From Phycisphaerae bacterium (GTDB taxonomy: Bacteria; Planctomycetota; Phycisphaerae; Sedimentisphaerales; Anaerobacaceae): a stretch of DNA of 54,428 nt. The stretch is taken from the NCBI GenBank assembly GCA_030619925.1, contig JAUXAL010000019.1, positions 1 through 54,428 of the forward strand, written 5' to 3'. Below, piece by piece: positions 7,948 to 16,764 of the stretch (position 1 is its first letter; each line of letters opens with the position of its first letter). Below the pieces are notes generated by a model. It searched no databases, had not been told where the DNA came from, and saw nothing but the letters and a program-made list of their open reading frames with translations. The position numbers and the translations under genes are program-made.

Positions 7948-10662
7948 ATGGAGAAACGCCAGCGATTAATATTCGTTCACATTTTAGAAAGTTTGGCTAT
8001 CGCTGTCTTGGCTGGAGTGATTGTCGCTGTTCTCCAGTGGTTTTTGTCTGATGAATTCAGTTCTTTGGCCGATGGGCTTGCGAGTTTGGGGCAGCATTGG
8101 ATTGGCGGACTTATAATTTTCGTCTTAGCTTGTCTCGGAATTAGCTTTCCAAATGGTTTCATTTCAACTGTAAGGTCGCTCAAATGGTTGCTCAAATGTC
8201 CACCTGTACACTTTGGGATTCTGGCGAAAGTGGTAATAGGCGCAGTAGTGTACCTGCTTCTGATTTTGGCTCATCCCTCGACCACGTTGACTTTGGATGC
8301 TTATTCCATAGGATTTTTGGGCGGTTTCTGCGCATTGGGCTTGATAGCAGGACACATATTAGCCTGTTTAGTCAAGAAACTACGCAGACACGCAAAAACA
8401 ATTATTTCACTGCAAACAGAGAAGCAGAGGCTGGATGCTTGGCTGGCCGACGATCAACCTATAGAGAGTGAAACGGAGAGTCGGTTTCCGGCACAGTCAG
8501 CCGTTGCTCGGAGGATATTGACAAAACTTTTGTCACAGCCGATTCAGGAATCTGGCGTTTTACCGAGTATCGCATTAGTAGGGCCTTACGGTTCAGGAAA
8601 GACAAGTATCTGCAATCTGGTCGAAGATATTTACCACAAAGAGAAAAAGAAAGACAATTTGCCTGACTTGCTTCTCTGTCGATTTGAAGCCTGGCAGTTT
8701 TTGTCAGCGGAAGCTGCTGTGAAGAATCTGATTGAAGTTTCTGCAAACAGTATTCTTAAGTTGATAGATATTTCAGAACTGTGGAGGATTCCAGAGAAGT
8801 ATATTGAAGCAGTTAAGGCAAGCGGAAATTGGTGGAGTAGTATTTGTGCGGTTTTGTTTGGAGGAAGCGATGATCCAGAGGAAATCGCCTCGATTATCGG
8901 AGATACTCTGGTACGCCTAAATGTTCGCTTGATAATATTTGTTGATGATTTTGATCGAATTGAGGAGGATGCGTTTGCAACTCAACAAGCGGTAGCTAAA
9001 GCTCTTAATCAACTTCAAAATATTCCGAATATACAATATGTTATTTCGGTAGGGCCAACAATTGATATTGGGCGAAAAAGTGGAATTGCTAAGCGTTCAT
9101 GGGATTTGCTGAAACTCACGCGTTTCCAGGAACTTGTTCCTAAAATTGATCAAGAAAAGGTCATTTCACTTGTTAGAAGACATCGGGATGATGTGCTGAA
9201 CGATAGTTCATGTTATTTCCCATGGGCTGAAAGAAGTAAAGGAGAAGGCGACCCTCTTGTCTGGTATACGCAATTTCGACATTTACTTTCTTCTCTTGGC
9301 TTTTGTGGAAAACTGCTTGGACTTGTTCAGACACCACGAGTGCTCAAGTGTGTGCTCAGGGAATCACAAACCTCATGGAAGGGAGGGCTAAAGGGGGAAA
9401 TCGACTGGTACGATCTAATTCTGGCAAACGCCCTTAAGGCCGCAGAACCTGCTGTATTTGAATGGATTGCGAGGGACAGGTACGTCTTTATTGAGGAGCC
9501 GAACCCACGTATGAGAGAGCCGGAGTCCGAAGAAAATAAGAGATATGCTAAGGAGCTTGAACAGCAGTTGAAAGAGCGAGTTGAGGGTAAGGATCCGATA
9601 CGTTATGAAATTGTAAAGGAAGCTGTGTGTGGGCTTTTTCCTTTTTTTAAAGACAAGCTGGATGCAAGCATGATCAGTTATATGACGAATAGCCCGGTAT
9701 CTCAGTGGTCTCAAAAAATATCCCTTCGTCCTAATCATGGATCAGACTACTTAGAGCGGTTTTTTGCTGGAGAAGTACCCGAAGGTGATATTCCAGACCA
9801 ACCTACTCTTCAGTACATACGGCGAATAACACAGGAAGGGTTCAATGTGAATGCTTTTGAATCACTATATTTGGACTCTCAAGAGAAACTGAAAGGTTCC
9901 TTCAATAAGATGGTGCAATTTTCTGAACTTATTCCTCAACGTCTTGCATACAAGATTTGTGATACAATCCTTTATTGGATTGCTGATACCGAACATGCTG
10001 AGGTCTGGACTGAACCTGAGAGTTTTATAGGAGACATACTCCCTAAAGTATTTAATATAATAGATTACGCAGGCGGGAGACAAGGTACCTCCCGAAAAGA
10101 TGATGAAGTGGTAAATGAAAGAGAAGAATGGCTTATAAGAGCGGTGCAATTATATACATGCAAAGCGCCAATTTTGGCTGTAGCTATCGTGGAGGGAGCT
10201 AAGAAATATAAAGGAGCAGAAAAACTCCCTGATGTGTTCTTAAAGCGTTTCGAGGCGGAGTTCGTACAAAATAAAGTACAAGATAGACGGCGTCTCCTAC
10301 CCTCGCTAAGTATATCACGCTTTGCGTTAGCTTGGCTGATGGATGATATCAGAAAATATCCTGGATACAAAGATATTAAGGCGAGCTTTACACAAAAGAT
10401 TCTTGCTGAGGCTGAGAATGAATCTGGGGTTGATTTGAAAGAAAGGATAATATTTTCACTTGTTACCACAACCACTCCAGCAAGAAGTGGAGAAATCCGC
10501 CCTGAAGAGCACAAATTCTCAGTTGAGAAAGGAAAGAACGAACAGAAATATGATATTACTTCTATTACGGACGCCCTAAAAAGATGGTACGCTGTGAAGT
10601 GGTCTGACGAAATCGCCAAGAGAGCATTTTCGCGTCTCAAGCAAGCGTACAAGGTTGGTTAA
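7948..10662 (+). CDS. KAP-family P-loop NTPase with N-terminal membrane segments
   Basis: A 904-residue protein. Four hydrophobic segments lie at about 8-30, 47-68, 90-107 and 121-143, then a Walker A GPYGSGKT at 212-219 and a Walker B LIIFVDDFDRIEE near 329-341. The DDFDR form of Walker B and the membrane anchoring are typical of KAP NTPases; in many members the membrane helices sit between the Walker motifs, here they precede them. The long C-terminal half is unassigned. Some relatives (PifA) mediate phage exclusion, so a defence role is possible but unproven. Base composition and codon use look AT-richer than the neighbours, and repeats lie on both sides, which suggests acquisition. GGAG at 7934-7937 is a well-spaced ribosome binding site. 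Confidence 0.85.
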   Translation: MEKRQRLIFVHILESLAIAVLAGVIVAVLQWFLSDEFSSLADGLASLGQHWIGGLIIFVLACLGISFPNGFISTVRSLKWLLKCPPVHFGILAKVVIGAVVYLLLILAHPSTTLTLDAYSIGFLGGFCALGLIAGHILACLVKKLRRHAKTIISLQTEKQRLDAWLADDQPIESETESRFPAQSAVARRILTKLLSQPIQESGVLPSIALVGPYGSGKTSICNLVEDIYHKEKKKDNLPDLLLCRFEAWQFLSAEAAVKNLIEVSANSILKLIDISELWRIPEKYIEAVKASGNWWSSICAVLFGGSDDPEEIASIIGDTLVRLNVRLIIFVDDFDRIEEDAFATQQAVAKALNQLQNIPNIQYVISVGPTIDIGRKSGIAKRSWDLLKLTRFQELVPKIDQEKVISLVRRHRDDVLNDSSCYFPWAERSKGEGDPLVWYTQFRHLLSSLGFCGKLLGLVQTPRVLKCVLRESQTSWKGGLKGEIDWYDLILANALKAAEPAVFEWIARDRYVFIEEPNPRMREPESEENKRYAKELEQQLKERVEGKDPIRYEIVKEAVCGLFPFFKDKLDASMISYMTNSPVSQWSQKISLRPNHGSDYLERFFAGEVPEGDIPDQPTLQYIRRITQEGFNVNAFESLYLDSQEKLKGSFNKMVQFSELIPQRLAYKICDTILYWIADTEHAEVWTEPESFIGDILPKVFNIIDYAGGRQGTSRKDDEVVNEREEWLIRAVQLYTCKAPILAVAIVEGAKKYKGAEKLPDVFLKRFEAEFVQNKVQDRRRLLPSLSISRFALAWLMDDIRKYPGYKDIKASFTQKILAEAENESGVDLKERIIFSLVTTTTPARSGEIRPEEHKFSVEKGKNEQKYDITSITDALKRWYAVKWSDEIAKRAFSRLKQAYKVG

Positions 10663-10698
10663 AATGTTGATAGTATGCAAAGTACTTGAAGGGTAAAT

Positions 10699-10727
10699 GT
10701 GGATTCCGCATCAAGTGCGGAATGACC
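10699..10727. repeat. REP-like palindrome
   Basis: ATTCCGCA and TGCGGAAT flank a five-base loop (TCAAG), inside the wider GTGGATTCCGCATCAAG context. Palindromes of this GGATTCC-type are dispersed in many bacterial genomes. It lies 37 bases after the KAP stop codon and could also act as its terminator or mRNA end. Confidence 0.7.
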
Positions 10728-10755
10728 ACGGGAGAGATTGCCTCTTTTTTCAGCA

Positions 10756-10926
10756 GTCTTTAGTCTTTGAGTTTTCTCATCCATTGCGGCCAGTCGTCCG
10801 GCGCAGCGTTGCCGGCCTCGGTCCAGGGGCCGTTGGTGTCGAAATTGCGATGCCACTTCAGCTTCCACAATCGCTTTAGTCCGGTCTTCCTAACAGAGAG
10901 ATTCAAGAAAACGGCGTTAGTCTGGG
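10756..10926 (-). pseudogene. Duplicated 3' end of the pseudopilin gene at 11402-12199
   Basis: About 171 bases match 11398-11568 without gaps and with roughly ten differences by eye. The correct frame on the minus strand still reads the last 45-50 residues of the pseudopilin and ends at the same stop codon, preceded by WMRKLKD instead of WMRKFKD. There is no start codon, leader or helix. It is a partial duplicate that could be a dead fragment or a silent C-terminal cassette. Confidence 0.85.
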
Positions 10927-11070
10927 CTCGGTATGCTCGCAGACGGACTCACAGTATTGGAGGATGTGTGGATGATAATTTTGCCCAGAACCTATCATAG
11001 CCATATCTAACGACGAGGCTCGGAAAATTCGGTTATTGAAAAGCCTGTACAATCGTTGCGAGAGTTTTAG

Positions 11071-11112
11071 CACTAAGTAGCAATGCAAGGTACCTTGCAT
11101 TGCTACTTAGTG
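11071..11112. repeat. Perfect 42-bp palindrome
   Basis: CACTAAGTAGCAATGCAAGG is followed by TACC... such that the 21 bases on one side are the exact reverse complement of the 21 on the other, centred on GGTACC, with no loop. It would extrude as a cruciform or form a long hairpin in RNA. A weaker relative, ACCTTGCAGTGCGAGGT, follows at about 11138-11154. No gene lies between 10927 and 11397. Confidence 0.95.
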
Positions 11113-11241
11113 ATTATATTATACAACGTCGTATACCTTGCAGTGCGAGGTGTAGCTTGATCTTGGCCAGAGGTGGGTCTCCGCCGAAAATATTTGGAGT
11201 CGGATTGGGCGGCCACATTGGGCCGGGCCTACAATTTATTT

Positions 11242-11302
11242 GAGATTGCTTCGCCCCACAGCTTCGCTTTTGCGAAGCAAAACGTCGGGCCTCGCAATGA
11301 CC
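11242..11302. repeat. REP-like element with GCTTCGC hairpin
   Basis: Outer bases GAGATTGCTTCG and CCTCGCAATGACC are partly complementary. The core GCTTCGC-TTTT-GCGAAGC (11261-11278) is a perfect stem with a four-base loop. Elements of this TTGCTTCG to CGCAATGA type are dispersed in many genomes. The position 95 bases past the end of the convergent-side pseudopilin gene would also suit a transcript end. Confidence 0.7.
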
Positions 11303-11401
11303 GTAGGGAATACTGAATCTTGACTGTCGTCAGACAAGTATCGAACAAGGAATAATGAACGACGAAGTGAAGGGAAAAGGGGGGTCGTTTTTCGGTGGTC
11401 T

Positions 11402-12199
11402 TTAATCTTTGAATTTTCTCATCCATAACGGCCAGTCGTCCGGCGCAGCGTTGCCGGCCTCGGTCCAGGGGCCGTTGGTGTCGAAATTGCGATGCCACTT
11501 GAGCTTCCACAATCGCTTTAGTCCGGTCTTTTTGACAGAGAGATTCAAGAAAACGGCATTAGTCCGGCCCTGGTGCCGGGGGATGCAATAACGCGTAAGA
11601 CTGTTGGTCATGTAATCCATATAATCCGGAGGGCTATGCGTATGCCTTGGCCAGCCGTCCAGCCACATAGCATCCAAGAACAACGGTATATTAGCTGCAC
11701 CTTTAACGTTGATAGTCCTCCAGAAGTTGTCAGACCCGTAGGACGCGGCATGCTCTTCGGGCGGATTTGTGGCCCAGCTATTTACCGCGTAGCTGCCGCC
11801 GCTCCATCTTTCGCCCTGTCCCTGTCCCCAGGCATAAAAGGTCCCGCCGGCGACGTGTGCCCAGGAGCCGGACCCGGCTGAGCCGGCTGCGAGCTCTACG
11901 CGATTTCTCATGGCCCTCGGGCAGAAGGATATCTTTTTATCCGTATAGTACCGTTTAAGGGCCTTGTGCCACTGAGCGACGTGGCCGCCTTGATGATAAC
12001 CCGCCAGGAAATTACCGTCGTTGTCGTCGGTATACATTAGGAAGATGGAGCCCCATTGGTGCAGGTTCGACTGGCAGATGACTGTTTTTGCCTGGTCCCG
12101 TGCCCGGTTTAATGATGGTATCAATATCGCCATCAATAGTGCGATAATCGCGATGACCACCAGGAGTTCTATTAGCGTAAAGGCCCTTTGTTTATTCAT
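11402..12199 (-). CDS. Type II pseudopilin of the planctomycete type
   Basis: A 265-residue protein with leader MNKQRA, Ala at -1, then FTLIELLVVIAIIALLMAIL with Glu at +5. The helix runs into a coil containing SLNRARDQAKTVICQSNLHQW, a pattern typical of the many pseudopilin-like proteins in planctomycetes. The remaining 220 residues form an extracellular domain of unknown role. The ATG at 12199 is preferred over an upstream TTG (12244), which would give an atypically long leader. It is a single gene with its own likely promoter. Its last 170 bases are duplicated downstream at 10756-10926. Confidence 0.85.
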   Translation of the reverse strand: MNKQRAFTLIELLVVIAIIALLMAILIPSLNRARDQAKTVICQSNLHQWGSIFLMYTDDNDGNFLAGYHQGGHVAQWHKALKRYYTDKKISFCPRAMRNRVELAAGSAGSGSWAHVAGGTFYAWGQGQGERWSGGSYAVNSWATNPPEEHAASYGSDNFWRTINVKGAANIPLFLDAMWLDGWPRHTHSPPDYMDYMTNSLTRYCIPRHQGRTNAVFLNLSVKKTGLKRLWKLKWHRNFDTNGPWTEAGNAAPDDWPLWMRKFKD

Positions 12200-12262
12200 A
12201 ATAATATAATGCGTCCTTTTTCTGCCAATATTGCATTGTTCCAACGATGTCCTGCTAAGAAT

Positions 12263-12291
12263 AGTCTACCTCAAATCGCTTCTTTTTGCAA
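12263..12291 (-). promoter_or_regulatory. Possible sigma70 promoter for the pseudopilin gene
   Basis: On the minus strand TTGCAA (12291-12286), a 17-base spacer and TAGACT (12268-12263) precede the pseudopilin start at 12199 by about 60 bases. The match is moderate. Confidence 0.35.
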
Positions 12292-12308
12292 TATTAAAGG
12301 AAAGAAGA

Positions 12309-12337
12309 CCCCCAGGGTAAACCTGGGGGCTAAACAT
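12309..12337. repeat. REP-like hairpin ending GGGGCTAAACAT
   Basis: CCCCCAGG and CCTGGGGG pair perfectly around the loop GTAAA, followed by CTAAACAT. The GGGGCTAAACAT tail is shared with the 34-bp repeat array at 30065-30196, so both belong to one family. It lies between divergent genes. Confidence 0.8.
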
Positions 12338-12370
12338 TTTTGGGGGGTTATGTCCGTGAATTATCAACGC

Positions 12371-12399
12371 TTGCTATTCTTTAGAAGGCCGGCTACAAT
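12371..12399 (+). promoter_or_regulatory. Sigma70-type promoter for serA
   Basis: TTGCTA at 12371-12376, a 17-base spacer and TACAAT at 12394-12399 lie about 43 bases before the serA start codon, with GGGAG positioned as ribosome binding site near 12430. The -10 box is near consensus. Confidence 0.45.
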
Positions 12400-12441
12400 G
12401 CCGATAGAAGCTCGAGAAGTAGATTTTTTGGGAGATTTGCA

Positions 12442-14031
12442 ATGATTAAGGTTCTAATCACGGACAAACTTGCCCAGGAAGGAATTGACTTGCTCAATTC
12501 GACGGACGGCGTTGAGGCGGTTGTCAAAACCGGTATAGGCGAAGATGAGCTGGCTGAGATTATCGGTGAACATGACGGCTTAATCATCCGAAGCGGCACA
12601 AAGGTTACGGCGAACGTCTTGGCTAATCCCGGCAAACTAAAGGCAATCGCGCGGGCAGGCGTCGGCGTAGATAACATCGACGTCGCGGCGGCTACGAGAA
12701 AAGGAATCCTCGTTATGAATACGCCCGGCGGTAACACGCTCAGTGCCGCTGAACATACAATGGCGCTAATACTTGCGATGAGCCGAAACGTTGTCCCGGC
12801 CTGCAATAGCTTAAAGGGCGGTGCCTGGGACAGGAAAAAATATTTGGGTAACCAGCTGAATAACAAGGTGCTCGGCTTGATAGGCCTGGGCAGAATCGGT
12901 ATGGCTGTGGCAAAAATGGCAAGAGGCTTCAATATGAAAATCTTAGGCTATGACCCGCTTGCCGTACCGGCCAACGCGGAAAAGCTCGGTGTTGAAGTGA
13001 CCGATGGCCTCGAAAGAGTCTTCAAAGAGGCCGATTATATCAGCGTCCATGTGCCGAGAAATACGCAAACACTGAATATGATTGGCGCCGAACAGATCAA
13101 GATGATGAAACCGACCGTGCGATTAATCAACTGCGCACGGGGCGGAATTATTAACGAGGACGCACTTTATGACGCACTTGCTGAAAAACGTATCGCCGGT
13201 GCTGCTCTGGACGTTTATCCTACGGAGCCGCCGGAGAACACGCGCTTCAGTGGGTTTGAAAATTGCCTCGTCACGCCGCATTTAGGCGCCAGCACCAGCG
13301 AGGCTCAAATCGAAGTTGCTGTCGAAGCAGCTCAAATTCTTGTTGATGCCCTCAAAGGCGGCCCGGTCCGAAATGCCCTCAATGCTCCGTCTGTTACGGG
13401 AGCTGTGCCGCCGATTGTAAGCCGGTATGCCGAACTTGCTCAGCGAATCGGCACACTTGTCAGCACTATCGCGCCGGGGCATATTAAGGATGTTGACGTG
13501 CAATATCGCGGCTCGATTGCCGAGATGGCTGTCGAATCGGTTACTCTTAATTTCGCAATCGGCCTGCTGCAGAAGCATTTCGATATGCCGCTGAACGTGG
13601 TCAATGTTTCCGTCCTGGCTAAAGAGCGCGGCATAAGTATAGACGAGACCAAAAACACCGAGGCCAAGGACGTGGCCGCAAGTTTCACTGCCAAAGTTGT
13701 TACCGATAAGGTTACGCGCACCGTGACCGGCTCAGTCTTTGGCGGGACTCTGCTGCGAATCATTGAAATCGACGGGTTCAACATGGAAATGACGCCGCAG
13801 GGGGCGGTTCTGGTCATCTTTAACGACGATAAGCCCGGCGTTATCGGTTCGGTCGGGACTGTCTGCGGCAGGCATAACATAAACATCTGCACTATGGGCG
13901 TGGGACAAAAACCGGCGGAGCAAAAGGCTACTCTTGCCGTTAGTCTCGATAAGGAACCGGACGCAAAAGCTATTGAAGAGCTCGGCAAGCTCGAGTTCGT
14001 AAACGAGATTTATGTCTGCAAATTAGATTGA
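12442..14031 (+). CDS. serA: D-3-phosphoglycerate dehydrogenase
   Basis: A 529-residue enzyme catalysing the first step of serine synthesis, oxidation of 3-phosphoglycerate with NAD+. The NAD-binding motif GLIGLGRIG lies near residue 144, followed by INCARGGIINEDAL and the catalytic-His region in TPHLGASTSEAQIEV. The C-terminal third holds the intervening domain and an ACT domain (about 455-529, VLVIFNDDKPGVIGSVG) for allosteric control. Length and layout match the long type found in Bacillus and mycobacteria. Serine feeds glycine and one-carbon units into tetrahydrofolate, which ties it loosely to the C1 pathway encoded downstream. A heptamer repeat separates it from the next gene. Confidence 0.96.
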   Translation: MIKVLITDKLAQEGIDLLNSTDGVEAVVKTGIGEDELAEIIGEHDGLIIRSGTKVTANVLANPGKLKAIARAGVGVDNIDVAAATRKGILVMNTPGGNTLSAAEHTMALILAMSRNVVPACNSLKGGAWDRKKYLGNQLNNKVLGLIGLGRIGMAVAKMARGFNMKILGYDPLAVPANAEKLGVEVTDGLERVFKEADYISVHVPRNTQTLNMIGAEQIKMMKPTVRLINCARGGIINEDALYDALAEKRIAGAALDVYPTEPPENTRFSGFENCLVTPHLGASTSEAQIEVAVEAAQILVDALKGGPVRNALNAPSVTGAVPPIVSRYAELAQRIGTLVSTIAPGHIKDVDVQYRGSIAEMAVESVTLNFAIGLLQKHFDMPLNVVNVSVLAKERGISIDETKNTEAKDVAASFTAKVVTDKVTRTVTGSVFGGTLLRIIEIDGFNMEMTPQGAVLVIFNDDKPGVIGSVGTVCGRHNINICTMGVGQKPAEQKATLAVSLDKEPDAKAIEELGKLEFVNEIYVCKLD

Positions 14032-14080
14032 TGCTCGATGCTCGGTACTCGATGCTCGATACTCGATACTTGATGCTCAA
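14030..14080. repeat. Degenerate heptamer repeat, CTCGATG/CTCGATA word
   Basis: Units CTCGATG, CTCGGTA, CTCGATG, CTCGATA, CTCGATA, CTTGATG follow each other with a 7-base period. It begins within the last bases of serA and ends before the ribosome binding site of the next gene. Only one arm is present. The same word family forms a two-armed palindrome at 40907-40968. Confidence 0.85.
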
Positions 14081-14094
14081 ATGGAGTTTTTTGT

Positions 14095-15471
14095 ATGGCT
14101 GAGCAATTGATAATCAGCGTTAGCGGAGTCAGAGGCATCGTCGGGCAGAACCTTACTGCTTCGGTTGCCACTGACTACGGCTGTGCGTTCGGTACGTTTC
14201 TAAAAAACAAAGGTGCCGGCGAAAAAGAAAAATTGTCGGTTTGTATCGGCAGGGATTCTCGGCCCAGCGGCCAAATGCTGCAATCAGCCGTGACAGCGGG
14301 ATTGTGTGCTGTTGGAATTGAGGTGATTGATTTAGGGGTAGTAACCACACCCGGTGTGGGCATTATGGCAAGGCAGTTAGGCTGCGGCGGCGGGGCGGTT
14401 GTGACCGCTTCGCATAACCCGTCTCAGTACAATGGCATAAAATTATTACTCGGCAACGGCATTGCTCCGCCGGGCGACGCAGCGGAGCAAATCAAGCAAT
14501 ATTTTTTCGATAAACGCTTTGCCCTCGTAGATTCGCCTGACTACGGCGATGTAACTTCTGATGAACAGACCGATGCTACGCACATCGCTAAGGTATTGGC
14601 AATCATTGACAAAGAGGCGGTCGCTGCAAAAAATTTCAGGGTCGTTCTGGACAGCGTCAACGGGGCAGGGGGGCGGGTTACTAAAAAGTTGCTGGCTGAG
14701 CTTGGCTGTGTGGTCTCAGCGATAAACGATGAACCCACCGGCCAGTTCGCTCACGGGCCCGAACCGACCGCCGAGAACTCAGAAGGCCTTTGCGAAGTGG
14801 TAAAAACACAAACAGCCGAAATCGGGTTTGCACTGGACCCTGACGGCGACAGATTGGCAATTGTTGATGAAGCTGGCAACTACATCGGCGAAGAATATAC
14901 CCTTGCTCTGGCGGCAAAATATATTTTTGGTAAAAGAACGGGCATAGCGGCTACGAATCTTTCGACTTCGAGAATGATTGATGATATCGCCGAGAAGGCC
15001 GGCGGTCAGGTCATCCGTACTGCTGTCGGCGAGGCCAATGTCGCCGCGGCAATGCTCGAACACGATTGTATCATCGGAGGAGAAGGCAACGGTGGTGTGA
15101 TTGATTTGCGAGTTGGGCCGGTGCGAGACGGTCTTGTTGGTATTGCCCTTGTGCTGCAATTGATGGCCGAGACGGGGAAAACGATAAGCCAGTTGGTCGG
15201 TGAAATCGGCGGCTATTACATGAGCAAAGATAAATTCGCTGCGGGGCAAAACCAAGCATGGGAAATCCTTGATTCGGCAAAGAAAACCTTCACCGACGCA
15301 AAGCTCGACACGACCGACGGCTGCCGATTCGATTTCGGCGACGGCTGGCTGCACCTGCGAGCCAGTAATACCGAACCTGTAATGAGAGTTATCGTTGAGG
15401 CAGAAGACCAACGCACTGCTCAAAAATATATCGATGCGGTTTTGAAAATCCGCACCAAAGTATTGGGTTAA
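14095..15471 (+). CDS. Phosphohexomutase (phosphoglucosamine/phosphomannomutase family)
   Basis: A 458-residue alpha-D-phosphohexomutase. The N-terminus SVSGVRGIVGQNL is the substrate-entry region, the catalytic phosphoserine is in VTASHNPSQYNG near residue 105, the metal loop DPDGDRLAI is near 247, the sugar-specificity loop GEGNGG is near 327, and the phosphate-binding loop ASNTEPVMRV is near 422. The enzyme interconverts hexose 1- and 6-phosphates via a bisphosphate. The GEGNGG loop favours glucosamine or mannose over glucose, so a GlmM-type role in cell-envelope precursor supply is likely, but substrate cannot be fixed from sequence. It is followed four bases later by the CDF gene. Confidence 0.9.
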   Translation: MAEQLIISVSGVRGIVGQNLTASVATDYGCAFGTFLKNKGAGEKEKLSVCIGRDSRPSGQMLQSAVTAGLCAVGIEVIDLGVVTTPGVGIMARQLGCGGGAVVTASHNPSQYNGIKLLLGNGIAPPGDAAEQIKQYFFDKRFALVDSPDYGDVTSDEQTDATHIAKVLAIIDKEAVAAKNFRVVLDSVNGAGGRVTKKLLAELGCVVSAINDEPTGQFAHGPEPTAENSEGLCEVVKTQTAEIGFALDPDGDRLAIVDEAGNYIGEEYTLALAAKYIFGKRTGIAATNLSTSRMIDDIAEKAGGQVIRTAVGEANVAAAMLEHDCIIGGEGNGGVIDLRVGPVRDGLVGIALVLQLMAETGKTISQLVGEIGGYYMSKDKFAAGQNQAWEILDSAKKTFTDAKLDTTDGCRFDFGDGWLHLRASNTEPVMRVIVEAEDQRTAQKYIDAVLKIRTKVLG

Positions 15472-15475
15472 TGCA

Positions 15476-16375
15476 GTGATACACGAGAACAAACAAGAAA
15501 TTGCCAGCAGGCAAATAAAATCTGTCACATATCTTAGCATCGTGGTAAATATTGCTCTGTCCATTATCAAGGTCGTCATTGGTTCGCTGGCTGGCTCGCT
15601 GGCACTGATGGCCGATGGGATCCACTCACTTTCTGATGTAGCCACCGATGCGGCTGTACTACTGGGCCTTCGTCTGGGTTCGAAAGAGCCTGACCAGAGC
15701 CACCCCTACGGCCACGGGCGGGCCGAGACTTTCTCAGCGGGGTTAATTGCATTGGTCTTAGTTCTTGTGGGGGGGGCAATGATTTACTATGCCACTATGG
15801 CCATAGCCAGAGAGCAAGTTACCACGCCCCGGCTCGGTGTTCTCATAGTCGCAATGGTTTCAATTGCCGCTAAAGAGTGGCTCTACAGGGTCACGCAAAA
15901 AATCGCGATTCAATTTCATAGCCCCGCACTTTATGCCAATGCCTGGCATCACCGCAGCGATGCTTTAAGTTCGGTAGCGGTTGCGATAGGGTTTATATCG
16001 CTGGAATTCGGTTTCGGCCATGGCGACCAGGTTGCTGCAATTGCTGTTGGCCTGATGATTATCTGGGTGGGAGTCAGGGTAATTGGCGATTCCATGCGTG
16101 AGCTGACAGAAGGTGCCGTCGATTCAGACACGATCGAGCGCATAAGAGACGTGATCAACGCCAACTCTTCGATACGCCAATGGCATAAACTGCGAACCCG
16201 CACGGTGGGCAGAGAAGTTTTTCTCGACCTTCACATCCTTGTTGACCCGGATTTGAACATATCGGCCGCTCACAAAATATCCGAAAGTCTCGAAAGTGCT
16301 CTGAATGAGCAGATAACACGCCCGGTAAATATTACTGTTCACATCGAGCCGGATATACCGACCCTGAGAAAATGA
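15476..16375 (+). CDS. Cation diffusion facilitator (CDF) metal exporter
   Basis: A 299-residue inner-membrane transporter that exports divalent metals, typically Zn2+, Fe2+ or Mn2+, in exchange for protons. Membrane segments are visible at about 20-45, 50-65, 88-110, 120-140, 163-182 and 188-205. The metal site residues appear as HSLSD after ADG in helix 2 and as HHRSD in helix 5 (HxxxD pattern), and the SHPYGHGR loop is typical. A cytosolic C-terminal ferredoxin-like domain ends the protein. The start is GTG at 15476, four bases after the mutase stop, so translation is probably coupled. Confidence 0.93.
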   Translation: MIHENKQEIASRQIKSVTYLSIVVNIALSIIKVVIGSLAGSLALMADGIHSLSDVATDAAVLLGLRLGSKEPDQSHPYGHGRAETFSAGLIALVLVLVGGAMIYYATMAIAREQVTTPRLGVLIVAMVSIAAKEWLYRVTQKIAIQFHSPALYANAWHHRSDALSSVAVAIGFISLEFGFGHGDQVAAIAVGLMIIWVGVRVIGDSMRELTEGAVDSDTIERIRDVINANSSIRQWHKLRTRTVGREVFLDLHILVDPDLNISAAHKISESLESALNEQITRPVNITVHIEPDIPTLRK

Positions 16376-16572
16376 AAACACTGACAAAGAATTAGGAGGA
16401 GAATTTTGGGTCAGAGTGACATACTGTTGTCACACCATGGGGAAAAACGTGTGTTTTTACTAAGAAAAACCCCGAAATAGTGAAAGTAGATATAGGTATT
16501 CCATGCAGAAGAAATCTATGCCCAATAGGACCGAGATTGGCTGTTCTTGGTGTTATGTTGATTGGCGAGATT

Positions 16573-16764
16573 ATGAAAGAAACTTGCAAAAATTGCAAGT
16601 ATTTTGTGTCCAAAGGTATTAGCTATTTTTCTTCACCGAGGTGGGGTGACTGTATGAAACCAAGAAGGTGTAATGCCCAGGTGGATGTTGAGAAAGAACG
16701 TGGTGTGTTTGTGTGGGATGATAAAACTTGCAGTGATTTTGAGCCAAAGCAAAAACCCCAGTAA
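16573..16764 (+). CDS. Small Cys-rich protein, possible zinc or Fe-S knuckle
   Basis: A 63-residue protein starting MKETCKNCKYFVSKG with further cysteines in WGDCMKPRRCN and KTCSDFEPKQ. The CxxCxxF followed by two or three later Cys and a terminal CSDFE resembles small metal-binding proteins seen in many anaerobes; the function is unknown. An in-frame ATG at 16480 would add 31 residues of unrelated composition, and the start at 16573 is preferred because the Cys-rich part begins there. The upstream bases 16376-16572 contain short palindromes (GTGACA/TGTCAC near 16422) but no other gene. Confidence 0.55.
   Translation: MKETCKNCKYFVSKGISYFSSPRWGDCMKPRRCNAQVDVEKERGVFVWDDKTCSDFEPKQKPQ

Noticed and set aside
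10065-10652. Minus-strand ORF opposite the KAP gene
   Set aside because: Shadow frame, Ser- and Phe-rich translation typical of antisense.
14779-15645. Long minus-strand ORF opposite the mutase
   Set aside because: Shadow of a clear gene on the plus strand; no recognisable domain.
16592-16610. Hairpin ACTTGCAA-AAA-TTGCAAGT as a terminator
   Set aside because: It lies within the coding sequence of the Cys motif of the small protein and arises from its repeated TGCAA codons.
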